Assembly (NCBI RefSeq): GCF_036077095.1
Contig: NZ_CP107960.1
Span: forward strand, 1,054,001-1,118,000
DNA length: 64,000 nt
Direction: 5' to 3'
Source of the DNA: Streptomyces sp. NBC_00376
GTDB lineage: Bacteria > Actinomycetota > Actinomycetes > Streptomycetales > Streptomycetaceae
Shown here: positions 1 through 7,981 of the stretch, piece by piece
Layout of the letters: each line of letters opens with the position of its first letter
Numbering within the stretch: position 1 is the first letter of the stretch
Position numbers and translations under genes: made by a program
The notes under the pieces: generated by a model
Databases searched by the model: none
Told to the model about the DNA's origin: nothing
Seen by the model: only the letters and a program-made list of their open reading frames with translations

Positions 1-1083
1 GGCGGTGCGGGTGGCCGGCGGGATGGACCGGTACACCGCGCTGGCGATGAGCGGGTGGACGAATTCCAGCGGGTCGAAGCCGGTGACGATACGGGCTTCG
101 CGCAGCCGTGCCGTGCAGTCGGCGGCCTCTGCGGAGCTCATTCCGGCGAGGGTGGCGGCGAGGTCCTGGGAGATGTCCGTGCCGAGTACGGCGGCGGCCC
201 AGGCGAACCGGTTGGCGTTGGTGCCGAGCCGTTCGAGTCGGGCGACGAGGCCGCTGCCCCGGGCCGAGGCACCGAGCTCGCGCAGCAGTCCTGCCGCCTC
301 CTCCAGTGGTGCCAGTTCGCGGTCCTGGACCTTGGCGACGAGTTCGACCGCCTCGTACGGGTTGCCGCCGGTGACGGCCCACACCTCGCGGCAGAACGGG
401 TCGTCGGCGTGCTCGCCGAGGGCCGCGCGGACCAGTTCCGCGGTGGCGTCCGGGGTGAGTGCGCGCAGCGCGACCCTGACCTGGGAGGGGTGGGCGCTGC
501 CCGGTCCGCTCTCGTTCTGCCGCGCCGCGAGCTCTTCCGGGCGGTGGGCCTGGACGACCAGGACGGGCAGTTCGCCGAGGCGGGCGGTGAACGAGGCGAG
601 CCAGGCGAGGGATTCGCCGTCCGCCCAGTGCGCGTCGTCGATGATGAGGAGCAGCGGACGGTGGCTCAGCCGGGAGGCGAGCCGGGCGACGACGAAGTCG
701 AGGCCGTCGCGCACACCTTGCGGGTCCGGCTGCGGACCGGTCGGCTCGGCCAGTCCGAGGGCCGGTGCGGCGATCTCGTACCAGGGGCCGAACAGGGTCC
801 GCACCTCGTCGGGCGGGAACTGGTCGAGTGCGGGTTGCAGCAGCTGGCGCACGACGTGGAACGGCACGGATGTGACCGTCTCGCCGCCTCGTGCCGACCA
901 GACGGAGCAGCGGTCGGCGGCGATCGTCTGGATCTCGCCGAGCAGTGCTGTCTTGCCGATGCCTGCCTCGCCGCTGAAGATCAGCAGCCCGCCGACGGCC
1001 TGGGCGCCACAAAGGGCGTCCACGGCTTGTGCGGCGGCAGCGAGTTCCGGTTCGCGCTCGTACAGCGGCCGGGACGGCTTCAT
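1..1083 (-). CDS. LuxR/AAA-type ATPase regulator, N-terminal part (runs off left edge)
   Basis: The reading frame is open from an ATG at 1083 to the window edge, giving 361 residues with no stop. A GGGGAGG ribosome site lies about 7 bases upstream of that ATG. The protein begins with a P-loop NTPase of the AAA_16/STAND type: Walker A GEAGIGKT at residues 38-45 and a Walker B-like LLLIIDDAHWAD near residues 145-152. In Streptomyces such an N-terminus normally belongs to large (about 900 aa) LuxR-family ATP-dependent activators carrying a C-terminal helix-turn-helix. That end lies outside the window, so the DNA-binding domain is an inference. The neighbour at 1191 is divergent and shares a 107-base promoter region. 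A stand-alone AAA_16 protein is the main alternative. Confidence 0.85.
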   Translation of the reverse strand, partial: MKPSRPLYEREPELAAAAQAVDALCGAQAVGGLLIFSGEAGIGKTALLGEIQTIAADRCSVWSARGGETVTSVPFHVVRQLLQPALDQFPPDEVRTLFGPWYEIAAPALGLAEPTGPQPDPQGVRDGLDFVVARLASRLSHRPLLLIIDDAHWADGESLAWLASFTARLGELPVLVVQAHRPEELAARQNESGPGSAHPSQVRVALRALTPDATAELVRAALGEHADDPFCREVWAVTGGNPYEAVELVAKVQDRELAPLEEAAGLLRELGASARGSGLVARLERLGTNANRFAWAAAVLGTDISQDLAATLAGMSSAEAADCTARLREARIVTGFDPLEFVHPLIASAVYRSIPPATRTA

Positions 1084-1190
1084 GCCTACCCTCCCCAAGG
1101 TGGTGCGGATGGCTTCGACACTAGTCGTGTACGGGGGTCCACGGACAGTGGTTCGGACAGTTCGCCGCAGGTGCGGGGCACAATCGTGGC

Positions 1191-1718
1191 GTGGACGAGA
1201 CTGGCAGGGACCGCGACACCGAGGGCCGGGCGCGCAACGCCCGCCCGCGCGACGGGCTGGGACGCCCCCTTCCGTACGGGGCGCCGGGGGTCGAACGGCA
1301 GCCGGAGGGGGTGGTGCGTACTCCCGAGGAGACGGTGCGGGAGGCACAGCGGTTGCTGGACGCGGGGATGCCGTTCCACGCGCACGAGGTGTTCGAGGAC
1401 GCGTGGAAGTCGGGCCCGGTGGCGGAACGGGAGTTGTGGCGCGGTCTCGCCCAGTTGGCCGTGGGGCTGACCCATGCGGCCCGGGGCAACGCGACGGGCG
1501 GGGCCCGGCTGTTGCGGCGTGGGACGGCGGCGCTCGCGGAGTTCGCCGGGGACCGGCCGTACGGGATCGGCGTCGACGGGCTGATCGGCTGGGCCGGTGA
1601 GCTGGCCGGGCGGGTGGAGGCCGCGGGTGGCGCGGGCGCGGCCGGTGGAGAGGGTGTGCGTGCCGAGCCGGTCGACGCGGCCGCCGAGGCGCCGTGCCTG
1701 CGGCCCCGGGCCCGGTAG
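1191..1718 (+). CDS. DUF309 family protein
   Basis: This is a 175-residue protein starting at GTG 1191. The core has the DUF309 signature: FHAHEVFEDAWK around residues 62-73, then WRGLAQLAVGLTHAARGN with a run of conserved helical residues. DUF309 proteins are small all-helical proteins of unknown function, usually with conserved His, Glu and Trp residues in the first helix pair, and all of these are present here. The N-terminal 45 residues are charged and probably disordered, and the C-terminal 30 are Ala/Gly-rich. It stands alone between the divergent regulator at 1083 and a small membrane protein at 1828, so context gives no function. Confidence 0.85.
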   Translation: MDETGRDRDTEGRARNARPRDGLGRPLPYGAPGVERQPEGVVRTPEETVREAQRLLDAGMPFHAHEVFEDAWKSGPVAERELWRGLAQLAVGLTHAARGNATGGARLLRRGTAALAEFAGDRPYGIGVDGLIGWAGELAGRVEAAGGAGAAGGEGVRAEPVDAAAEAPCLRPRAR

Positions 1719-1827
1719 GCCGAACCGCAGGGATGTGGCCGGGCACGCCGCACGTCCGCGTCATATTGCGCCGCCCGTCCGCCGGAGCGGTGAACAGGGC
1801 GGCCCGTACCGATTACGATCGCGCGTC

Positions 1828-2316
1828 ATGAGCACTTCTGACCAGGACCAGGCCGTGGAGACCCCGATACCCGGTCCCGAGGCCGATCCCGAAACCGGTC
1901 CCGGGGCCGATCCCGAGGCCGGTGCCGAAACCGGGCCCGAGGCCGTCGCGAAGGCGGAACCCGCCGCGGAGACGGAACCCGCAGCGGACGAGGAGCCCGG
2001 GGCTGACGAGGAGGCGGTGCCGAACGAGGAGACCGGGGCGGACGAAGAGGCCGGGGACCGGAAGCTGACACCTCGTCAGGCGAGACGGCTGCGGGTGGCC
2101 CTCTCGTCGGTCGGCATGGCCGCGATGGCGGTGGTCCTCGCGCTGCGGATCGCCAGCCGGTCGTCCGTCCTGGTGGTCGGGGTGTACGGGCTCGCGCTGA
2201 TCCTGTGCGGGATCGTGATCGAGCTCAGCCGGAACGGCCGTACCCGCCTGGGCAGTTGGCTGCTGGCCGTCGGTCTGGTCGCGGCGATCGGATCGGACTG
2301 GCTGCTGATTCCCTGA
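1828..2316 (+). CDS. Small membrane protein with acidic N-terminal tail
   Basis: This is a 162-residue protein. The frame is open further upstream, but ATG 1828 (MSTSDQDQ) is chosen because the upstream part reads as non-coding and the start is followed by typical codon use. Residues 1-80 are a Pro/Glu/Asp/Ala-rich repeat-like tail with many GPEADPE and ADEE units. After a basic LTPRQARRLR stretch come three hydrophobic segments (about 92-108, 114-130 and 142-160) that should span the membrane, separated by a short SRNGRTR loop. The topology suggests an acidic cytoplasmic tail and a small three-helix membrane domain. No family is recognised. The gene ends 7 bases from the convergent oxidoreductase at 2324. 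Confidence 0.75.
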   Translation: MSTSDQDQAVETPIPGPEADPETGPGADPEAGAETGPEAVAKAEPAAETEPAADEEPGADEEAVPNEETGADEEAGDRKLTPRQARRLRVALSSVGMAAMAVVLALRIASRSSVLVVGVYGLALILCGIVIELSRNGRTRLGSWLLAVGLVAAIGSDWLLIP

Positions 2317-2323
2317 CGTACGG

Positions 2324-3562
2324 TCAGTGAACCGAGACCCGCACGGTCCCGCCGCCCGGGTCGGCCCGGTCGAGCCAGTCGCCGCGCAGATGGAACGGAC
2401 GGTCCGGAACGGCGGGCAGCAGCAGCCGCTGCCGGTGGAGCTCCCGGCCGTCCTGGCTGACGACGAGCAGCGGCGAGGACAGCCGCCGGTCGGTGCGCAG
2501 GACGAAGCGGCCCCGGAGCGGGAGGCCGCCGTCCGGGTCCACGAGGTTCGGCGCGATCCACCGCAGTGGGGAGTCGACCGCGACGGCCGGCCGTCCGGTG
2601 GGCCAGTCGCCGGCTGTCAGATGACGCAGTACGGGCGCGGCGACGGCCCGTCCCTCGGCCAGTGCGACGCCCGCGCTCTCCACACCGTGCAGCAGATTGC
2701 CGACGGCGAACACTCCCGTCCGGTCGGTGCGGTGGGCGGCGTCGTATGCGGGGCCGCGGGTGCCGGGGTCGAGGGTGACCTCGCCGCGCCGGGCGAGTTC
2801 GTGGTCGGGGATCCAGTCGCCGGTGAAGACGACGGTGTCGCAGCGCAGGGTCGCGGTCCGGCCGTCTTGGTGGCGCACCGAGACTCCGGTGAGCCGTTCC
2901 CGGCCGGTCAGGGCGGTGACGATGGTGCGGCCGAGGACCGGGGTGCGGTCGCCTGACGGACGGGTCAGGGCGGCGAGCTTGGGAGCGGGCCGGTCGGTGA
3001 CCATGGCGACGACGTCCACACCAGCGACGCGCAGGGTATCGGCCGCGGCACGGCTGACGGGCTCGTCACCGATGACGACCGCCCGGGTGCCGATCCGCTG
3101 CTGGTACAGGTGGACGGCCTGCTGGAGTTCGCCGGTGGTGTAGACACCGGGCGGGCGGCTGCCGGGGACGAGGCGGGCGCTTCGGGGGCGTTCGCGGGCG
3201 CCGGTGGCGAGGATCACCGCGCGGGCGGTGATGCGTTCGAGGCCGGTGGGTGCGGTGGTGTCCACGGTGAGCGGTCCGGCCCAGCCGGTGACGGTGACAC
3301 CCGTACGCAGGGTGGCTCCGGCGCGGACGGCGGCGGCCACGCAACTCTCGGCGTACGCGGGCCCGGTCGCCCCTCCCCCGCCGATGGTGCGGCCGCCGAA
3401 TCCGCCGTGGTGGCAGTGGCGGGGGACGCCGCCCGCGGTCTGTTCGCGTTCCAGGATCTCGACCCGGCCCGCGCCGGACGCGGCGAGTTCGGCCCCGGCG
3501 CCGAGGCCGGCCGGGCCGCCCCCGACGATCAGCACGTCGACAGTCCGTTCGTGCCGGGTCAT
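2324..3562 (-). CDS. FAD/NAD(P)-dependent oxidoreductase (glycerol-3-phosphate pathway partner)
   Basis: A 412-residue flavoprotein. The N-terminal Rossmann motif GGGPAG is at residues 14-19, followed by the family's CHHGGFGG stretch near residue 50 and the TGARERPR motif typical of pyridine-nucleotide-disulphide-type oxidoreductases lacking the redox Cys pair. The start ATG 3562 overlaps the stop of the upstream FAD oxidoreductase (ATGA) and is preceded by GAGGAGG, so the two are translationally coupled. In bacteria with a glpK/FAD-dehydrogenase/NAD(P)-FAD-oxidoreductase trio this enzyme is thought to pass electrons from the BFD-type dehydrogenase to a nicotinamide or quinone pool. I infer the same here. 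Substrate and acceptor are not readable from sequence. Confidence 0.85.
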   Translation of the reverse strand: MTRHERTVDVLIVGGGPAGLGAGAELAASGAGRVEILEREQTAGGVPRHCHHGGFGGRTIGGGGATGPAYAESCVAAAVRAGATLRTGVTVTGWAGPLTVDTTAPTGLERITARAVILATGARERPRSARLVPGSRPPGVYTTGELQQAVHLYQQRIGTRAVVIGDEPVSRAAADTLRVAGVDVVAMVTDRPAPKLAALTRPSGDRTPVLGRTIVTALTGRERLTGVSVRHQDGRTATLRCDTVVFTGDWIPDHELARRGEVTLDPGTRGPAYDAAHRTDRTGVFAVGNLLHGVESAGVALAEGRAVAAPVLRHLTAGDWPTGRPAVAVDSPLRWIAPNLVDPDGGLPLRGRFVLRTDRRLSSPLLVVSQDGRELHRQRLLLPAVPDRPFHLRGDWLDRADPGGGTVRVSVH

Positions 3563-4983
3563 GGCCTGGCCTCCTCGAAGAGTGCGCGGACCGCCGCCCC
3601 GCAGTAGAAGCCCTGGCACCGCCCGTTGCCGGCCCGCGTCCTGCGTCGCAGGCCGTCCGGGGAGTGCGGTGGCACCGGGCCGGCCAGGGCGTCCCTGATC
3701 TCGCCCGCCGAGACCCGTTCGCAGTGGCAGACCAGCGTGCCGTACGCCGGGTCCGCCGCGATGAGTCCGGCGTCCTGGTACGGGCGCGGGAAGGCCTCGC
3801 CGAGATTGGGCATGGTGACGGGCGGCAGTTCGTGCGGTGTGCCGAGATCGAGGCCCGAGCCGCCGAGCAGGTCGGCGACGTGCGCGGCGATGGCCATGGA
3901 GGCGGTGAGTCCGGTGGAGCGGATGCCGCCCACGGTGATGTACCGCAGCTCCGGCCGGGAGCGGATGCGGTAGTCCTCCTGGCCGGTCGCGGCCCGGAGT
4001 CCGGCGTAGACGGCGGTGACTTCCTCGTCGAGCAGTTCCGGCAGGATGCGGCGGCCCTTCTCGCGGAGCAGGGCGATCGCGTCGGCCGTCGATCCGGTGG
4101 CCGTCTTGTCGTCGAGGTCCTCGGCGGTGGGGCCGAGCAGCACGTTGCCGAAGACGGTCGGTGCGACCAGGACGCCCTTCCCGGCGGCGGTGGGAACCGG
4201 CAGCAGGATGTGGTCGACGAGGTCCCGGGCGAGCTTGTCGAAGACGATGAGCTGGCCTCGGCGCGGGGTGACGGTGAAGTCGTCGTGGCCGAGTTCCCGG
4301 TCGAGTTCGTCGGCGTACAGTCCGGCGGCGTTGATCAGGTGGCGGGTGCGCAGCGGTCCACGGGTGGTGGTGAGGGTGTGGGCGTCGTCGCCGCTCTCGA
4401 TGTGCCGCACCCGGCAGTTGAGGTGCAGATGGACTCCGGCCCGCACGGCCTGGGTGGCGTAGGCGAGCGGGGTCGTCCAGGGGCAGATGATGCTCTCGTC
4501 GGGGATTTCGAGCGCGCCGAGGGCGCCGGGTCCCAGGTGGGGTTCACGGGCGCGCAGTTCGTCGGCGCCCAGGAGGCGGGCCGCGTGGTAGTCGTTCCGC
4601 TCGGCCTTGGCCAATAGGGCGGGGAGTGTGGCGAGTTGCTCTTCGTCCCAGGCGACGAGCAGGGCTCCGACGCGTTCGACGGGGATGCCGGTCTCGGCCG
4701 CGTACGCGCGGAGTCTGTGCTGTCCCTCGCGTACCAGCCGGGCCTCCAGGGAGCCGGGTACGGCGTCGAAACCGGTGTGCAGGATGGCGGTGTTGGCCTT
4801 CGAGGTTCCGTTGCCGATGTCGTCACCGGCGTCCAGGAGTGCGGTGCGCAGCCGGTAGCGGGCCAGTTCGCGGGCGATGGCGGCGCCGACTACGCCCGCA
4901 CCGACGACGGTCACGTCGTAGACCGGGCTGCCGGGCGGCTCGTCGACGGTCAGCTCGCCGGCCGTTGTGATCGTGGGGCTCAT
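3559..4983 (-). CDS. FAD-dependent glycerol-3-phosphate dehydrogenase-like protein with C-terminal [2Fe-2S]
   Basis: A 474-residue protein with a DAO-type FAD domain: GAGVVG at residues 28-33, ARELARYR after it, and an INAAGLYAD motif in the middle. The C-terminus carries a BFD-like ferredoxin domain with four cysteines in a CxC...CxxxxC pattern (Cys419, 421, 456, 461). This layout matches GlpA-like or archaeal-type glycerol-3-phosphate dehydrogenases. ATG 4983 is chosen over in-frame ATGs at 5001 and 5010 because GAGAG lies 7 bases upstream. The glycerol kinase-like gene ends 19 bases upstream and the partner oxidoreductase overlaps downstream, so the three form one operon oxidising a phosphorylated polyol, most likely glycerol-3-phosphate (inference). 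Confidence 0.87.
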   Translation of the reverse strand: MSPTITTAGELTVDEPPGSPVYDVTVVGAGVVGAAIARELARYRLRTALLDAGDDIGNGTSKANTAILHTGFDAVPGSLEARLVREGQHRLRAYAAETGIPVERVGALLVAWDEEQLATLPALLAKAERNDYHAARLLGADELRAREPHLGPGALGALEIPDESIICPWTTPLAYATQAVRAGVHLHLNCRVRHIESGDDAHTLTTTRGPLRTRHLINAAGLYADELDRELGHDDFTVTPRRGQLIVFDKLARDLVDHILLPVPTAAGKGVLVAPTVFGNVLLGPTAEDLDDKTATGSTADAIALLREKGRRILPELLDEEVTAVYAGLRAATGQEDYRIRSRPELRYITVGGIRSTGLTASMAIAAHVADLLGGSGLDLGTPHELPPVTMPNLGEAFPRPYQDAGLIAADPAYGTLVCHCERVSAGEIRDALAGPVPPHSPDGLRRRTRAGNGRCQGFYCGAAVRALFEEARP

Positions 4984-5002
4984 CGCGTGACTCTCGTACA
5001 TC

Positions 5003-6436
5003 TCAGGCATGGTCCAGCAGGGTCTGTACGGCGGTCCGGAACCCGGCGAGCCGTTCGGCCGCCTCGTCGGCGCCGATGCGGGGTTCGTACACGGCGGCCG
5101 GCTTCCAGTCGGGCAGGGCCTGGCGGACCGGGAGCCGCGGGTCGAGGCCCAGCCTGGCGACGGCTCCGACGCCGAGTGCGGTGACATCGGGCAGGGCGGA
5201 CACCTCGACTGGCCGTTGCAGCAGGTCGGCCTGGGTCTGCATGAGGAGTTCGGAGCGGGTCAGGCCGCCGTCGACCCGGAGCACGGTCAGCGGCGAGCCG
5301 AGGTCGGTCGCGACCGCCTCGGTGAGCTCGACGACCTGGGCCGCGATGCCCTCGCACAGGGCCCGCACCAGATGGCCCGGGGCGGTGCCGAGGCCGAGGC
5401 CGGTCATCGATCCGCGCAGGTCACCGCGCCACCAGGGAGCAGCGAGTCCGGCGAGTGCCGGTACGAAGGTGACGCCGCCGGAGTCGGGGACGGCCGTGCC
5501 GACCGGGTCGAGGTCGGCGGCGCCGGAGATCACCCCGAGGCCGGTGAGCCAGTCGACGGCGGACGCGGCGGTGTAGACCTGCCCGTCGAGGCAGTAGCTG
5601 GTGCGGCCGCCGAGCCGCCAGGCGACGCAGCTGACCAGTCCGGTGGAGCCGCGGCGTGGGGCGGGCCCGGTCTGCGCGAGCAGGAAGGCACCCGTTCCGT
5701 AGGTGCATTTGGCGTTGCCCGGGTCCAGGGCGTTCTGGGCGAGCAGGGCGGCCTGCTGGTCGACGAGCAGGCCGGTCAGCGGTAGTTCGCCGCCGAAGGC
5801 GGTCGTCGTGCCGACCGTGCTGTCGCAGTCGACGACATCGGGCAGCCGTTCGTCGCCGAGGCCGAAGACGTCCAGGGCCCGGGGCGACCAGTCCGCGCGG
5901 TCGAGGTCGAGCAGTTGGGTGCGGCCCGCCGTCGCCGCGTCGGTGACGAACGCGCCGGTCAGCTGATGGACGAGCCAGGAGTCGCTGGTGGTTACCACGC
6001 CTTCACGGGTCAGCTCCCGGCGGATCCAGGCCATCTTCGGCGCGGCGAAGTAAGGGTCGAGCGGCAGCCCGGTCAGGTGCGTCAACTCTTCGTCGTACTG
6101 GTCGAGTTCGGCGCAGACCGAGGCGGCCCGCCGGTCCTGCCAGACGATCGCGTCGGTGAGCGGCCGTCCCGTGTCCGGGTCCCAGGCGAGCACCGTCTCG
6201 CCCTGGTTGGCGAGGCCGACCGCGACCACGGGTTCGGCGGCCTCCCGTAACGCCCGGCGGCCCGCTTCGACGACCGAGCCGAGCAGTTCGGCGGGGTCCG
6301 CCTCGACCACTCCTCCGGCGCAGTGCCGGGTTCGCACCGGAACGGAAGCGGAACCGATCACACCTCGCTCGGGGCAGATCACCAGCGCCTTCGTCCCCGA
6401 CGTGCCCTGGTCCACGGCGAGTACCGGGCCTGTCAT
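5003..6436 (-). CDS. glpK: FGGY-family kinase, glycerol kinase-like
   Basis: A 477-residue sugar/polyol kinase. The N-terminal phosphate-binding motif is AVDQGTSGTKAL at residues 6-17, and the second domain contains VDQQAALLAQN followed by CTYGTGAFLL, which is the pattern of glycerol kinases. The C-terminal signature region GGLTRSELLMQTQADLLQRPV is also typical. Start ATG 6436 is preceded by GGAGAG. The frame extends 17 codons further upstream but with no better ribosome site. The length is slightly short of the usual 500 residues. Coupling with two flavin oxidoreductases supports ATP-dependent phosphorylation of glycerol, but other FGGY substrates cannot be excluded. Confidence 0.82.
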   Translation of the reverse strand: MTGPVLAVDQGTSGTKALVICPERGVIGSASVPVRTRHCAGGVVEADPAELLGSVVEAGRRALREAAEPVVAVGLANQGETVLAWDPDTGRPLTDAIVWQDRRAASVCAELDQYDEELTHLTGLPLDPYFAAPKMAWIRRELTREGVVTTSDSWLVHQLTGAFVTDAATAGRTQLLDLDRADWSPRALDVFGLGDERLPDVVDCDSTVGTTTAFGGELPLTGLLVDQQAALLAQNALDPGNAKCTYGTGAFLLAQTGPAPRRGSTGLVSCVAWRLGGRTSYCLDGQVYTAASAVDWLTGLGVISGAADLDPVGTAVPDSGGVTFVPALAGLAAPWWRGDLRGSMTGLGLGTAPGHLVRALCEGIAAQVVELTEAVATDLGSPLTVLRVDGGLTRSELLMQTQADLLQRPVEVSALPDVTALGVGAVARLGLDPRLPVRQALPDWKPAAVYEPRIGADEAAERLAGFRTAVQTLLDHA

Positions 6437-6884
6437 CGACTCTCCAGCTGTGCGGAAGCTCTGCGGCTTGAACGGAATCGTGATCACTGAACTCGCCGCC
6501 CAGAGTGGTGCAGACCACCGCGTACGTCAAGCGCCACCCGGGGCACGACCGGAACAACCGGTACATCTTTCAACGTCCTGGGGAATCAACTGACTTGAGT
6601 AAGATCCGCGAATCGGTCCGGACTTCGGAGTGACTGGCCTTACACTCACCGCCGAGCAACAACCGGACGCTTTCGAGCAGTTCGTTTTTCAACAGCTGCT
6701 TCACCCCCCACGTCCTTGAGGATTGATGAGACCGACACCCTGCCCCGAACCACCGACCACCGATGTCCCGGCCTTTTGCAGTCGCACGGGTTCCATGCCG
6801 CCAACGGGTTGCGTGACGTGCTGAGCAGATCTCCCGACCGTCGTATGCCGTTCTGTCGTGCAGGGGCAGGGACAGGGCAAGTCC
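6437..6884. other. 448-base divergent intergenic region, kinase operon / 335-aa protein
   Basis: No convincing gene lies here. The region is more AT-rich than its neighbours, as expected for two divergent promoters. An inverted repeat GTGGT-gcag-ACCAC at 6505-6518 sits about 70 bases upstream of the kinase start. Reading toward the kinase, a TTGACG hexamer (minus strand, near 6523-6528) overlaps it, which would suit an operator controlling that operon. Several short open frames are present, but none has both a ribosome site and typical codon use. Confidence 0.5.
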
Positions 6885-7892
6885 ATGGCCAACAGTGATT
6901 TCCGGCCGGTCTACCACCCGGCCGGCCATGACAACGATCTACGGGTCGCGTTACAGGACCTGCGCACCGGACGCTGGATGTCCATGCGGAATCTGCTGGA
7001 GAGCACGCCGGACTGGACCCTGTGGACCCAGCGCACACAGGTGCTCGGGGCGGTTGCCGCCGGTTCGGACGCGGTGCAGGCCTGGCTGGCCGAGGACCCT
7101 CGGAGCGTCGCCGCCACGGTGATGCAGGCGCGCGTCGTCGTCGAGCGGGCGGTGCGCGCCCACCGCGAGGGCCACCACCGGGCACAGGAGTTGTGGCAGG
7201 AGGCCTGGCAGGCGTGCCGGACGGCCGCGAACGCCTCGCCCGCGGACCCGGTGCCCTGGGTATGCCTGCTGGCCCTGTCCCAGCTGGACGAACACCAGCA
7301 GCTGGAGGAACACCGGCTGCGCCCGCCGGGGCCGATGCTCTTCCCCGGTCCGTGGGGGCTGCTGGCCGAGGCCGACAAGCGCGATCCGTGCAACCGCGAG
7401 GCCTACCACCGGATGCTCCAGTTCGTGTACGTGCGCAAGGCCGGCGGATCGCTCTCGGAGGCCGTCAACTTCGTTCAGTGGGCCGCCTCTTCGGCGCCCG
7501 ACGGCTCCGCGCTGCATGTGCTGCCGCTGTATGTGCGGGTCGAGCGTTACCGCCGCGAGCAGGGCCACGAGAAGGCCCTGGACCTGCACTGGGTCACCGA
7601 GGACGCGGAACGGGACGCGGCCCGTGCGCTGGAACTCTGGTTCCGTCGCACACCACCGATCTCGCACTCCCTGCTCGACCTCAACCACTTGGCCCACGCC
7701 CTGTGGGGAGCGCTCCAATTCGCTGACGCCGCAACGGTGTTCCAGGAGCTCGGCCCCTATTTCACCTCGGTTCCATGGGTGTACCGCACACGGGGCCGCA
7801 AGGGCCCCGGAGACGCGGAGGACGTCTTCCTGCGTGCCCGCAGCCGCTGCCTCTCCGCCTCCCGCGACACCGGACGGGGGCCGCAGCGCTGA
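6885..7892 (+). CDS. Conserved hypothetical protein, helical repeat-like
   Basis: A 335-residue soluble protein from ATG 6885 (MANSDFRP). An in-frame GTG at 6858 is an alternative start, but the extra nine residues are low-complexity QG. The sequence is rich in Trp, Arg and helix-formers, with repeating patterns such as WLAEDPRSVAATVMQARVVV and ADPVPWVCLLALSQL that resemble TPR-like helical pairs. No catalytic motif or signal peptide is visible. Proteins of this look are widespread single-copy hypotheticals in Streptomyces. The function is unknown. It precedes the amino-acid permease by 89 bases and could be co-transcribed with it. Confidence 0.8.
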   Translation: MANSDFRPVYHPAGHDNDLRVALQDLRTGRWMSMRNLLESTPDWTLWTQRTQVLGAVAAGSDAVQAWLAEDPRSVAATVMQARVVVERAVRAHREGHHRAQELWQEAWQACRTAANASPADPVPWVCLLALSQLDEHQQLEEHRLRPPGPMLFPGPWGLLAEADKRDPCNREAYHRMLQFVYVRKAGGSLSEAVNFVQWAASSAPDGSALHVLPLYVRVERYRREQGHEKALDLHWVTEDAERDAARALELWFRRTPPISHSLLDLNHLAHALWGALQFADAATVFQELGPYFTSVPWVYRTRGRKGPGDAEDVFLRARSRCLSASRDTGRGPQR

Positions 7893-7981
7893 GCGACGGC
7901 ACCGCGATGCCGTGTGCCCGCCCCGTCCCGGACCGATGACCGACCGTCCCTTTTCACCACCCGCTCATGGAGGTTTTCCCG

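Noticed and set aside
5..1600. Plus-strand frames across the left edge
   Set aside because: Antisense to the AAA/LuxR-type gene, which has Walker motifs, a good start and ribosome site on the minus strand.
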